64,000 bases of DNA from Tetmemena sp. SeJ-2015 (taxonomy: Eukaryota; Ciliophora; Spirotrichea; Sporadotrichida; Oxytrichidae): positions 1-64,000 of the forward strand of contig JAJKFJ010022307.1 in NCBI GenBank assembly GCA_027382625.1, given 5' to 3'. The first letter of the stretch is position 1; each line of letters starts with the position of its first letter. The notes below the pieces were generated by a model. It searched no databases. It worked only from the letters and a program-made list of their open reading frames with translations, and was not told the origin of the DNA. The position numbers and the translations under genes were made by a program. Positions 25,701 to 36,063 of the stretch are shown in pieces.

Positions 25701-28700
25701 TGTCCAGCTTAATTAATTTTATAAATTTGACGGCGCAAATCCCGACTGTGATACAGTTGTCGCATATCTCAAAGTTTACAAGAACAGTGGTATTACTTAC
25801 TTAGATCAGTGCGATTACAGACTCAATAAGATAGATTTCTATTCTGGCCTTGTGGCCTATTGGCCACTAACCTACTTGAAGGCTGATATACCTACTTATA
25901 ATTTGCTAACAGATGAGGGACCATACGGCTATTCCACTCTCATCTTTTCCCAATCTGATACATCGAGTGCTCAATGGGTGGCAATCAACTAGATATATCC
26001 CGAAGGCGCGGAGGATATTTTCTTATGCAACAAAGATGAAATGTTTATCAAGCGAAATCAGTCATCAACTGACGATAAAAACTTAGTTTAAATGAGATTC
26101 TTGAGATCAAGCTCTAATGTGCAAATAGGCATCACTCAGACTACTAATCAATTTTTAGATTGGGGTGTAGAGCTGTGGTTTAGATTCAAAGCGCAAGACT
26201 TTAAGCCATATGGCTATCCATCTACTCTAATAATTGCTAGCCATGATAGTAGCTGCACCACTGATTCAAGATTCAAGTTCGAGCTTCCACTTTTTAACTG
26301 GCTTAGTTAATCATTAGAGAACTACATAAACCACAATCCAAGACACAACTAATTCTGCTGTTGTCTAATCAAACACCGCTAATTAGTTACAAGATGGGAA
26401 ATGGTATCATTACGGAATTTCGAGTTCTTACTGGAAGAAAGTGTTGCATATTCTTACTAATTTCGTGACTGAGACTATAAATCCAACTACAGCTTACCAA
26501 AAATTATCTTCCCTTGCGATCTCATGCTCAGTGATAAGACAGGATCCACTTCAACAGCCTCTGAAGATGTAATGATTTTTATTCGAGAGGTGAGGTCATG
26601 GAATGCCTACAGAACACCTGGTTAATTCATAGCTTTTGCTAATACCCCATTCAATTTGATGACTCCAAACCTGATGGCATATATCAAGTTTACTGAAAGT
26701 TCTCTTAGTATATATGATAGGTAATCTAGTAGCTTTGATATTAGTGGGAACTGCTTAGTACACTCTTTCCCCAAGTATTGCAAAATTTGAACTGGATGGC
26801 TCTGATTATTTTGATACAGAGTGCCCACCAGGATTTATATTGGAGCCTCAATTTTGTTAAACGGTTGCCAGCCTTACACTCCTTATTCGTATGCAGTAGC
26901 TACTTCTAATAAAGCCTAGCTCTCCTATGACACAGGAAGTTATATCTATCAAAAGGCAATTAACAATGATCTTCAATTGACTATAGCTATTTAGCTTATG
27001 GCTACTTAGAACACAGATAACTATGACATCTTCAATTTGAATAACGCCTTCAAAATCTATAGGCAATTATTTTTTCCAATAAACTGGTTACTATGCTAGT
27101 ATATTCTTCAGTGATCTAACAAAGACAATGTCTGTTATGGGGACTTTCAGCTCAGCTGATTCATCTTCTAAGTTCAGCTTGCTTTTCTTCTCTTTCGATT
27201 AAAAGGAGTAGACTCTTACTTTCTAATCTTAGTCTATGGTTTCAACAGCCTAATCGGAGCCATCAGTTACCTAGTCTCCCTTTAATGATAAAGTTCTGAA
27301 TACTTACAGCATTGACGGAACTATAATTATTGGAGATGTTCAAACGTCATCTCTAAGTAAAGATGCAATCGCTTAGATTGTAATTTACAACAAGATAATT
27401 ACCAGAAACGAAGTCCTACTATTCATAGATTTAAATGAACTTAAATTCTTTAAATAAATAATTATTTCTCTTAAAATATTTGGGGGGGGGCCTTTCCTCG
27501 ACAGTAAAATTTTATAATGAATAAAAGTAAGAAAAAAATGAGGTTTAGGGTAATTTTCTCTCCTAAATCTGATTTATCCACTTAAAGAGGTGTATTCGAA
27601 CATTTAAGGCTTCAAATTTTAATCCTAATGCAGCCTGTTAAAGGTCAGCTGCACCTAAATAAAATCTATATTTTTAGCTATATTTTAGCTATTGTAAAAT
27701 GAACTTATAGTGTAATTTTGAATAAATGCAACATTTTTTGAATACATAACATACTTCAGCTATAAGACTAAAGAAACATAGCTGAGAAATTGCAGGATTA
27801 GCCTCTATATCATCTTAAATTAAATTTTTATACTTAAAATGTTGCATTTATTCAAAATTACACTCTAAGTTCATTTTACAATAGCTAAAATATAGCTAAA
27901 AATATAGATTTTATTTAGGTGCAGCTGACCTTTAACAGGCTGCATTAGGATTAAAATTTGAAGCCTTAAATGTTCGAATACACCTCTTTAAGTGGATAAA
28001 TTAGATTTAGGAGAGAAAATTACCCTAAACCTCATTTTTTCTTACTTTTATTCATTATAAAATTTTACTGTCGAGGAAAGGCCCCCCCCATATATTTTAT
28101 TGTTGCAGATTTAGAATTTTAGAATTTATAGTTTAAAATAGAAATAATCTATTCATATTTTAAAAGGCACATACTTAGCTTTTTTAATTCATATATGATG
28201 AAAAAATTCTCCAATTCTAAAATTGAATATATTTATTGAGATTAATTCAATAATTGCAACATATGGGTTGAGAGGGATATTTTAGCTTGATAATGAAATA
28301 CTATACTCTTATTTACCAATATCAACAGATAACTTATATTAAGACGATAAATATAGTTACTTTTTCTCCCCACAGCAAGAAGAAATGCCATCCTGGACAT
28401 TCACCAATACCAATAGATACAGTAGCTACTATAGTAATGATAAGAGAATAACACTCTGTCCTTATGGCTACTCTCTTCAATCAGAAATCACCACTTCTAA
28501 GTCTTATTCATACTGTGTGCCTAAAGGCTCTATATTCATAACTGGATCTTAGCCACTTTCTCTCACAGCAAACAAGATCAAGAGTTTGGTCAGGTATGCT
28601 TTTACCTTCTAAGAAAAATTCAAAATAACTGGCTTGACTGATGGTACTGATGATAACTATGTTCAATTAATGCAGTGGCAGCAAGCTTTTACAGTTAAAC

Positions 28701-31700
28701 TGAGTACAAGAACTTTGATTTTAGTTCTTTACAGCGCAGATCAAGTTGAATAGAAAACATTTACCTTCACTACAACTGCTGGAAATGACCAAAGCTGGCA
28801 TGAATTAGAGGTCTCCTTATTTCATTATAACTGGTATGTCTACTTAGATCAGGTCCAGGTCATCAAAGCACCTGACACTTAACTCTTATACAACTAGACT
28901 GCAAATGATGGAACTCAGTTTAACTTCTAAATTTACGATACCTCAACAACCTCTAAACTTCAACTTAGTGAATTCTTGATCTTCGGAGTTCCATTTAACT
29001 TTTATGAGAGATACCCCAATAAATTTTAGGCCTGGTATGATAAGAGAATGTATGATGGAATTATTCTATGCTATTACTCTTTCGATGAGGCGTTTTAGAC
29101 TTTGCTTTTTGACTTGTCTACCTATGGTCTCTCAGCTTAGCCTACTACTTCATTATCTTAGACGGACTATGTTTACTGGGGATACGATGTGGATTTCAAT
29201 CCTTTGCCCAGAGGTAATGACGTTTCAGTTCAATCAATGACATAAGGATCAGATAGTTACAATTAAGTATTCAACCAAAGATCAATCTCTTTACTTCCCG
29301 GGTGGATCTGCCATAAACCTTGCTAAGACTTTTGTTGACAGTGAATTCACTATCGAACTCTGCTATATGTTCTTCTCTACAATTACTCCATACTCTGAGC
29401 TTTTCAGTATATATAATTTAGATTCCTCTCTAAATCCGACATCACTAAATATTTCCTCGATTATGTTTAATGGAGACACCACCCAGTTGATGTTTTAGCC
29501 CCAATACCTGTCATCATATTCTGGCTCCTAATTTCAGCCAAACTTAAACTCCTACTTCATTTCCATTGGTTCTGCAAATTAGTGGGAGTGCATCACTGCT
29601 TCAACTTCTTTTATGGAATTAATTAATTATTAGGAATTAATTATCCCTAACGGGCATATATTTCTTAATCGATTTAAAGTAATTCACAGGTGTAACTCCT
29701 TGATCAGTTGTGCACTCACGTAAATGCCCGTTATGTTTTAATGGAGACACCTCCCTTTTAAAATGAAATTTAGTGCCCAATAGCTGTCTTTCATAAATCC
29801 AGGTTTTCCTAAGTTCGCCGCAAAAACCCATTCTTTTCCATTGGTCACGCGGAAAGGGGAAGCAAAACTGCTTCTCTTCTTTTATGGAAAAATTCACCTA
29901 CTTTGCTAATTTTTACCGCCTTTAAGGAGTAAACAAGCTCCTGTATTTTGATCAATATACAGCAGGATATAAACCTTCTTTCCCCACAAATTCTCCGAAT
30001 TCGAGATTGCAAAGATAGCTTACTATAGGAAAGAACTTCATCGGTTCTCTTAGAGAAGTCAGATTCTGGTCCTAGTACAACAAGGCAGGATTAATTTTTA
30101 CATTAATGAGAAGGATGTACAGATCTTGGCCACTTAGCTTCCACAACACTAATCTCACCTATTAAAGCAGTTTATCCTATTTTTAAAATATAAAAGAGAT
30201 ATAAATCGAACAAATTCAATCTCAGATATGATGTTTTAAATGAAACATTAGAAATATTGTTATTGATATTTTTTGTTTACTTCGGTATAAATGAAGGGGT
30301 AGGCTCAAATATTTATGATAGAGTTCAGGGCTAGAAAGTTACTCTTAGTGGAGTCTATTCTAAATGGATCAAACTCGATTATGACTCAAACAGGCTCGAG
30401 TTATGTGAAGGTGAGAGAGTTTTCTCAAACGGAGGCTACTGTTTATATGCAGACAAGTACATGAAGTTTTCAAGCACCAGTTTCTTCTCTTTTACTGTCA
30501 AGAAAAATGTGAATAGCTAGTACAATTTGATGTCTCATGCTACTTTCTTCATGTGGCTCAACATTCGGTAGATTGATAAACTGAGATCAGCTTCTCTAAA
30601 GATCCTAGACTTTACAATTGAAGAAAGATACTCGGCAACCATTGAAAAAGATAAGACTTTTAAACTCTAAGCTTCGAGTGGAACTAGCATCATGTCCTCA
30701 ATAAGTGTTTCCTCAATATTTGACTAGTGGGGCTTTTTAATGTTTGGATGCAGTTCGTTTGTAGGCTCGTGCGAAGTTCACTGGGGAGCTTTTAAAGACA
30801 AATAGTGGGAAATTTCCCTAGATACAGGATCAGTTCTCGAGCCGGTTTACATTTCATCTCTCAATACTTGGCTCTAGAAAGATACTTGCAAAATTACGAT
30901 AACTCCAACTATTGAAACAACCATTTTCAGCATCTTCATGCGAGAGTTCTAAGTACATCAGGTGCTAGTCCCCTACAGAGCTTTCCTCCTCAAAATGAAC
31001 CTGGCTACTAAAGCTAAGCAAACTCCAGCTATGATAGTGCAGTTAAAAATGGATGAGATGACTGGAGATCGAGTATATAATCATGCTGATAAGCTCTCTA
31101 CTTTATCATTTGCGTATGTCGACATACCTGATGTGACTTGGGTCTACTATAAAGAAACTTTAGATTCTTCAGCAGACCAATATGACAATTAGGTTATATA
31201 CATGAGTTGCAATAAGGAAAACTTCACATACGTTGGAGATCATTGCGAGTATTTCGAATGCGCTACAGAATGCTATGCAAGCTAAATTATCGGCCATTGT
31301 AGAGGCTGGAGCAACTTAGAGTGTGCTTTCTTGAATCCAAATGGAACTGGAATTGTTTATGATCCATCTTACAACGACTATCTAGCATGCTTCAGATATT
31401 GTACTCAGTGTGAAGTGCCTTACCTAAATACAAGATGCTCAGGCTGTGTTACGGGAACTTACACTTATACTGATAAGAAGGCTTTGTATGCAGTTGCAAA
31501 TCAAAGTTGTTGGGAAAATTGCCCAGACTCCACTTATCTGAGCACCGTCACAAATTAATGTGAAGACTGTCCTTAGTATTGCATTTGCGATCCATTGAGC
31601 CCAACTTAATGCCTGCGATGTATGAATGATACCTTTCTCTTTGATAGAGTTAGAAACTTATGCTTGATAGTTTGTCCTGAAAAAACTCTATATAACCCTG

Positions 31701-34700
31701 ACTCTGAGACTTGCCAAGACTGCTCTCCAAGTTGCTAAAAATGCAAAGGCTTTACTCAATATGACTGCGTCGTTTGCAAAACCGGATTGACTCTAGTCAC
31801 AGTCTCTACTAAAAGAACTATCTGTGTCGATAGAACTTGCTCAAGAGGATACTATTTCGATGACGGGTTAGGATCTTGCGAGTAATGCAACGTTGCATGT
31901 GATACGTGCTCTGGAATGTAAGTAGACGATTGTATAGACTGTGGTTATCAATACATGAAGAAGGATAAGGATGGCCTATGCTAGAGTTGCTAAGAAATAT
32001 CTGAAGCAGACGATAGGTACAGTGGATTATGGGAATCAACCCTTTAAACTTGTGATGAAAAATGTGGAGATGGAATCCTCGTTGGATTAGATTAGTGTGA
32101 TGATGGGAATACTATTGGTGGAGATGGTTGCAGCTCGTCATGCTCAATAGAAGAAGGATGGAAATGTGTATAAAATTCTGCTGATTTGCCCTCTGTTTGC
32201 TATAAAGATTTACCCATAGAAGCAGTAGGCGTTGCAACTTAAGCTTCGGTTAGTGCTTCAGCTTCTTCAAGTTAAGGCATTATGGCAGGAAACTAAATTA
32301 AAATCGGTGATTGATTAAATGATAAATGGGGAGTTGCAATTTAGTGGCTGTTGAAATAATAGATTCACCCTTGATCTACAGCAGCTTGTTCGATATCTTA
32401 TCAAAAATTAATATGAATTTCTTCTTTAATTATTGTTTCAGCTCCTCTAGGCAGCAAGATATGATGTGCGCATTCTTCCTCTTCACTATTTTCATTTAAA
32501 CATAAATTTGTGTCGCTGAAAACTCAAGACTGAGCGCTCTCAGACAAATATTGTAAGGATAAAATGTTCTTAAAATTTAATGATGAATCGAATAGTGTTA
32601 TTCAAATCTGACACACTTCAACTGTGACTGATTTATTCCATTTTAATTTAATATCTAATTTAGATATCTTTTTATTAAATTCTGAGCTATATTTATTTTT
32701 ATTTGAAAGCATAATAGACGTAAAATTCAGCTAAAAAGTTCATCTGAATACGAGTTATGCAGATGACTACACAAAATGCATTAACTTAAAGCTAGTTGGA
32801 ACCACAAGTAAACTTACTGTAGAGTCCATTACAATTATTAATGTGCCCTAGCTGGAAACTTGCTATATTAGATTAAAGTACACCTCCAATTTTGATAACT
32901 CAAAAGGAAATATTGTAAGCTATGCTTTTGCTAAATTATTTAGTAATTCAAAGTCAACATATCTTGCGACGCGGTTTTCCTCAATTATTATAATGTGGCG
33001 ATAGGAACCAAGATAGTTACAATTGATGCTCCCAAAATTGAATAGCAAGTTGCTGGTGCTGCTCAGATAGGCTCAGTTATAAGTAGCTTTCAAACTATCA
33101 TGATTATTTTCTTGTGTACAAACGTCGGACTATCAATGATTTTGTAATTTTTCCTTTGTTTAGTTATCCCATATTTTAGAGGAGATGGTTTACAGCACAT
33201 GTGGAATTTAATTATTGCTAAATTTTATCTTAAATATTAATTTCCTACTAAATAATATCTTTAAGCTTTTAAATATGGGAAAAATAAATACTTCCTATTC
33301 CAAATTTTTTTTGTTAATAACTACCTTTAGTTGCTATATTTCCTGCCTCTGATAAATGTGAATTTCCACCCTCTTTCGCAAACTGTATTTGAGCTTTTGG
33401 GTTTCGTGCTAGCAGATTTCTTCTAGTTTATTCCTTAGGGATTCCAACTGATTTTGAACATGAATGACTTAAATGATTACTAGTACAATGAACGATATAC
33501 AAATCTTAATTTCGAAGGCATTCTCCTCATCAATAACTACTACTAGAAACTAGAGGTGTTCATTATGATTGGCGCTCTCTATCCATTGGTGTTTATTGGC
33601 TCTAAATTCAAACACAGGCTAATCTCTATGCCCTTCAAATATATGCTTGATAAGATGTCTTTCAACTTCCCCATGCAGTTCTTCATTGAAATGTATCTGG
33701 AGATAGCCGTAACTATTTGGCTAAACATGTACGCCGGACTTTGGTTCAATAACCAAGCACAAAATATCCCCTTCAGCTATAGCTATCATAAACTTATTAA
33801 ATAAAATCTTATAAAAGCATACCTTAATTATAATATTCCAACTTTAGTGTTCTCCTTTGTTACCCTATTCCCAATTTTGGTCTATCAAATCATCATGCAG
33901 AACTTTGACAAGCTCGCACTTCACTCTTTCCATTCTAAGTTTGGGGCGATTGTTAAGGCAACTAGATTTGAACTGAACTCAACTATTTGCCAGATGTGGC
34001 TTCCCACTTTCTTATTCAGGAGATATACTTATGCAGCAATCCTAGTGGTAATGGATCAACCAGCTCTTTAAAGATATGTCTCTGCATCATTCAATCTATT
34101 ATGGTAACGTTATAATCCTACAAATAAACATTTCTGTTATAGACTCTGGCATTCTTGCTGAAGAAGAAGCCATTTGACTCCTGGGATTTGAATTTGCTGT
34201 TCGTAGTGAATGAGTCAACAGTGCTGGTTAGCTTTTTCATAACCTGCTTCTACATGATGGACTACAGCGAAGAAGAGGGCTAGATGATTTGTAAATCTAT
34301 TATCCAATCTTAAATAACTTTTATAGCTTGGGCTTTGATTGCAGTACTTGCACTGGATGTAGTAACGAACATGTGCTTTGTGGTATATGATCTGTACAGG
34401 AAATTCAAGAAGCTATTCAAGCGAATCAGGATTAAGCTCGAGATCTAAAAGAGAAAGAGAATGGGCTTGCCTTATGACGATCTTAAGAAGGAACTCGATG
34501 ATAACAACAATCCCAACTCTTTACATGTTTAGCATAGAGAAGACTCAAGGATACCCACTTTTGAGGAAAAGGAACTCATGTTTGATGACAAAAAGGGTAG
34601 CCCCAAGAGGAGGAGAAGAAAGATAAAGGAAGGAGAGTAGACTAATGACATATCGCACTCTTAGCTCAATCTAATGGGCGAAGGTTCTCCCAACTTTCAA

Positions 34701-35955
34701 CCCCTCTAATATCACCAGGATATTCGCAAATGACGATAATGAGCAGTCAGTCTATGTATCAAGACTTGATGATATGAGGAAGAAGAAGTTGACAACGCTA
34801 TAGTAAAATTTAAAGATAGAAGCAACAATTTTGAAAGACATAGAAGAGAACGAAGATTTCTTAGATGAGGTTTTCAACCGTAAGAAGCCAATCAAACTCA
34901 ATAGCGCTATCAAGAAACAAGAAACTAAAGAAGGGGAACCTGCAGAGGGAATCAAGAAAATTCAAAAGAGGCTTTTGTAATTCAACCGATTCTAGCCCTC
35001 TGTTGGGACAGAAGCTATAAACTCACTTGAGTAAACAGGCGCTCAAAGCCTGAATTAGACCTAACTTGGTTTTAACGAAACAATGGTAAATAACGAGCTG
35101 TTGGGAAATCAGTCTAATTTACGAGATATCGAAAATGGATAGTCTACGTTTTAAGAAGCTGCTGAGCGGGCCTAAAGACAATCTGCTTCTTAGAATAGAA
35201 CAGGAAAGAATTTTGCGCTTTCTGAGTTCTAAATAAAGGAAGAGGATGTATTGAAAAATGAGAGGCAACTTTAAGATTAGCCTCCATTGATAGTGAATGT
35301 CTATAACTTTGGGTAGATGGGTTCAGTGAATTTGTCTCAAATAAATCACACAAATGAGTAGACAAAGCAAATAAAGAGCGCAATAAAAGCCTCAAAAAAG
35401 GGAAAGAAGAAATCTCATAAGGGTGTCAGCTTTTATGATTAGACTCTTGAGGAGACAAAGAATGACTCTGCTGTGATTTAAGAGCAAGACACTGAAGAGA
35501 TTTTCAAGCTCAACTAAGACAATGTAGATGACATCCTTGACAGGATAATGAGGAATGATTCTTAAAGCGTAAACAAATACACTGAATTCATGAGTGAGAG
35601 TCAGAAGGCGGGGACTCTCAACAATCTTCTAGGAAATAAATCCGTGAAGAACTCTTCCTAGCTGACTAGTCACTTGAGACTGCAAAGAAGAGCTTAGGAG
35701 AAAGGCAGGACTAGTTAGTTCAATAATAGTTAAAATCAGAACTCACTAGTTGAAATGGACAGCAGTAGAGAAGCGCCATTCGAGGAACTTAAGAGAAACT
35801 CTAATAAAAAGGGAAAACAAAAGACTAAAGTAAAGCAGTCAACTTCAAACAGATTCAGGAACAGGAAGAATTAAGACTATGATGATGAGGAGGATGATGA
35901 TCCCTTCCAGAATGTGTTCTAGCAAAAGTTCTCAGGATTCTAATAAACTAGATGA
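13721..35955 (+). CDS. Giant multidomain surface protein: LamG-like repeats, Cys-rich arrays, multi-pass membrane region
   Basis: A chain of plus-strand exons over 22 kb reads as one very large protein (several thousand residues). Repeats of a LamG/concanavalin-like unit begin at 13830, 14560, 20940, 22300, 22790, 24180, 25080, 26090, 27080, 28380, 29280 and 30290, with signatures such as MSLWYKQSS, VELWFRFK, NTWTICVN, KINHIRIY, GSLREVRFWSQ and ECPPGFILEPQFC. A Cys-rich block (15690-20450) and a furin-like/DUF4215 block (31200-32270) are followed by several membrane spans (33080-34390) and a charged Gln/Lys-rich cytoplasmic tail ending FSGFQQTR and TGA at 35953-35955. GT..AG introns occur (13799-13826 and 15532-15627 are clear). 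At least eight pointer-flanked IESs must be removed to read through. No signal peptide was found at 13721, so the true start may lie elsewhere, and the region could hold more than one gene. Role unknown; a surface coat or receptor is inferred. Confidence 0.6.
17797..17909. other. IES, 113 bp, pointer TA
   Basis: TA at 17795-17796 and 17908-17909. Removal joins STGSFIMLK to YYSIAPYLDCSW in frame; the retained reading stops at a TGA near 17818. The body is about 80% A/T, and there is no AG at the right-hand edge for an intron. With only a 2-bp pointer, the exact ends are less certain. Confidence 0.5.
19618..19641. other. IES, 24 bp, pointer AAAA
   Basis: AAAA at 19614-19617 and 19638-19641. 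Removal takes out an in-frame TGA (19619-19621) and joins NIFLCK to NALSCQNTLTSAK, matching the repeat consensus CKNALSC. Confidence 0.6.
20420..20442. other. IES, 23 bp, pointer ATTATTAT
   Basis: The 8-bp pointer occurs at 20412-20419 and 20435-20442. Removal shifts the upstream Cys-rich frame into the frame entering the next junction (ISLNYYSSNM). The next IES follows only 12 bp later. Confidence 0.65.
20455..20940. other. IES, 486 bp, pointer ACATG
   Basis: ACATG at 20450-20454 and 20936-20940. Together with the 23-bp IES just upstream, removal gives ISLNYYSSNMEISIIDSTDP, joining the Cys-rich region to the next beta-sandwich domain in one frame. The IES body contains an open frame of about 130 codons in the ciliate code (20508-20900) without a good start; I see no family resemblance. 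Confidence 0.7.
21177..21189. other. IES, 13 bp, pointer TTAAG
   Basis: TTAAG at 21172-21176 and 21185-21189. Removal gives GSYSLSLTSFTVSLSSFSLF in frame; the retained reading hits TGA within six codons. Confidence 0.6.
21591..21600. other. IES, 10 bp, pointer CTCTA
   Basis: CTCTA at 21586-21590 and 21596-21600, separated by AATTA. Removal joins HQDGNS to IDNNTCQTIHHNQAWYD in one frame; retained, the frame stops at TGA a few codons on. Confidence 0.6.
25262..25550. other. IES, 289 bp, pointer AAGCT
   Basis: AAGCT at 25257-25261 and 25546-25550. Removal joins LNLRSSISKA to ISYYSDWSFMHLVYIAS, rebuilding a LamG strand pair. The body is AT-rich and non-coding. Confidence 0.7.
27464..28255. other. 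IES, 792 bp, pointer AATAATT, carrying a foldback element
   Basis: The 7-bp pointer AATAATT is at 27457-27463 and 28249-28255. Removal joins NELKFFKQII to ATYGLRGIFQLDNEILYSY in one frame across two LamG segments. Most of the IES is the 608-bp inverted-repeat element at 27482-28089. Confidence 0.75.
27482..28089. mobile_element. Foldback / MITE-like element with 254-bp inverted arms
   Basis: Left arm 27482-27735 and right arm 27836-28089 are reverse complements over about 254 bp with only a few differences seen (a G/A near 27571 and a T/G near 27708, plus G-run length). The ends are a run of 8-9 G on one side and C on the other, followed by CCTTTCCTCGACAGTAAAAT. The central 100 bp is unique. 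No coding capacity. Near-identity of the arms implies recent origin or conversion. It sits wholly inside an IES. Confidence 0.85.
29440..29940. repeat. Local duplicate: clean copy 29463-29620 and corrupted copy about 29730-29890
   Basis: The text TTTAATGGAGACACC, TTCATTTCCATTGG/TTTTCCATTGG and CTTCTTTTATGGAA occurs in the same order in both stretches. The second copy has lengthened homopolymers and substitutions that destroy the frame, while the first reads as LamG (SSIMFNGDTTQLMFQ). Between them is an arm pair AACGGGCAT..ATGCCCGTT. After the second copy the LamG frame resumes at FTYFANFYRLQGV. This looks like an unresolved assembly overlap. Confidence 0.6.
31200..32270 (+). other. Furin-like Cys repeats plus DUF4215 disulphide repeat in the giant protein
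   Basis: Regular C..C..C spacing (CEDCPQYCICDPLSPTQC; CQDCSPSCQKCKGFTQYDC; CEQCNVACDTCSG) is typical of growth-factor-receptor-type Cys repeats. It is followed by CGDGILVGLDQCDDGN and GDGCSSSCSIEEGWKC, the DUF4215 (myxococcal disulphide) repeat consensus. Extracellular juxtamembrane stalk by position. Confidence 0.8.
32307..32717. repeat. Dispersed repeat copy B, inside an intron or IES of the giant gene
   Basis: Matches copy A over its whole length: CTTGATCTACAGCAGCTTGT near 32371, TTATTGTTTCAGCTCCTCTA, AGCAAGATATGATG, AAAATTTAATGATGAATCGA, CATTTTAATTTAATAT and TTAAATTCTGAGCTATA. Two removals restore frame: a GT..AG intron 32307-32717 (IKIDVKFSQKV) or an IES with pointer GA (IKIGDVKFSQKV). 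I cannot choose between them from sequence alone. Confidence 0.65.
33080..34390 (+). other. Multi-pass membrane region of the giant protein
   Basis: Hydrophobic spans include QTIMIIFLCTNVGLSMILQF, FFLCLVIPYF, FELLGFVLADFFQFI, VFIMIGALYPLVFIGS, ILVSFFITCFYMM and IAWALIAVLALDVVTN, separated by short polar loops. After them the sequence turns strongly basic (YRKFKKLFKRIRIK), marking the cytoplasmic side. Six to eight spans are likely. Confidence 0.65.
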
Positions 35956-36063
35956 AGAAATAATTAAATATATTTATATGTAATTTCTATTTTTCTAAAG
36001 CAAAACTTAGATGACGAACATGAATAGAAGTTAATATCAAAGATATAATTTATAAGCACTCAT

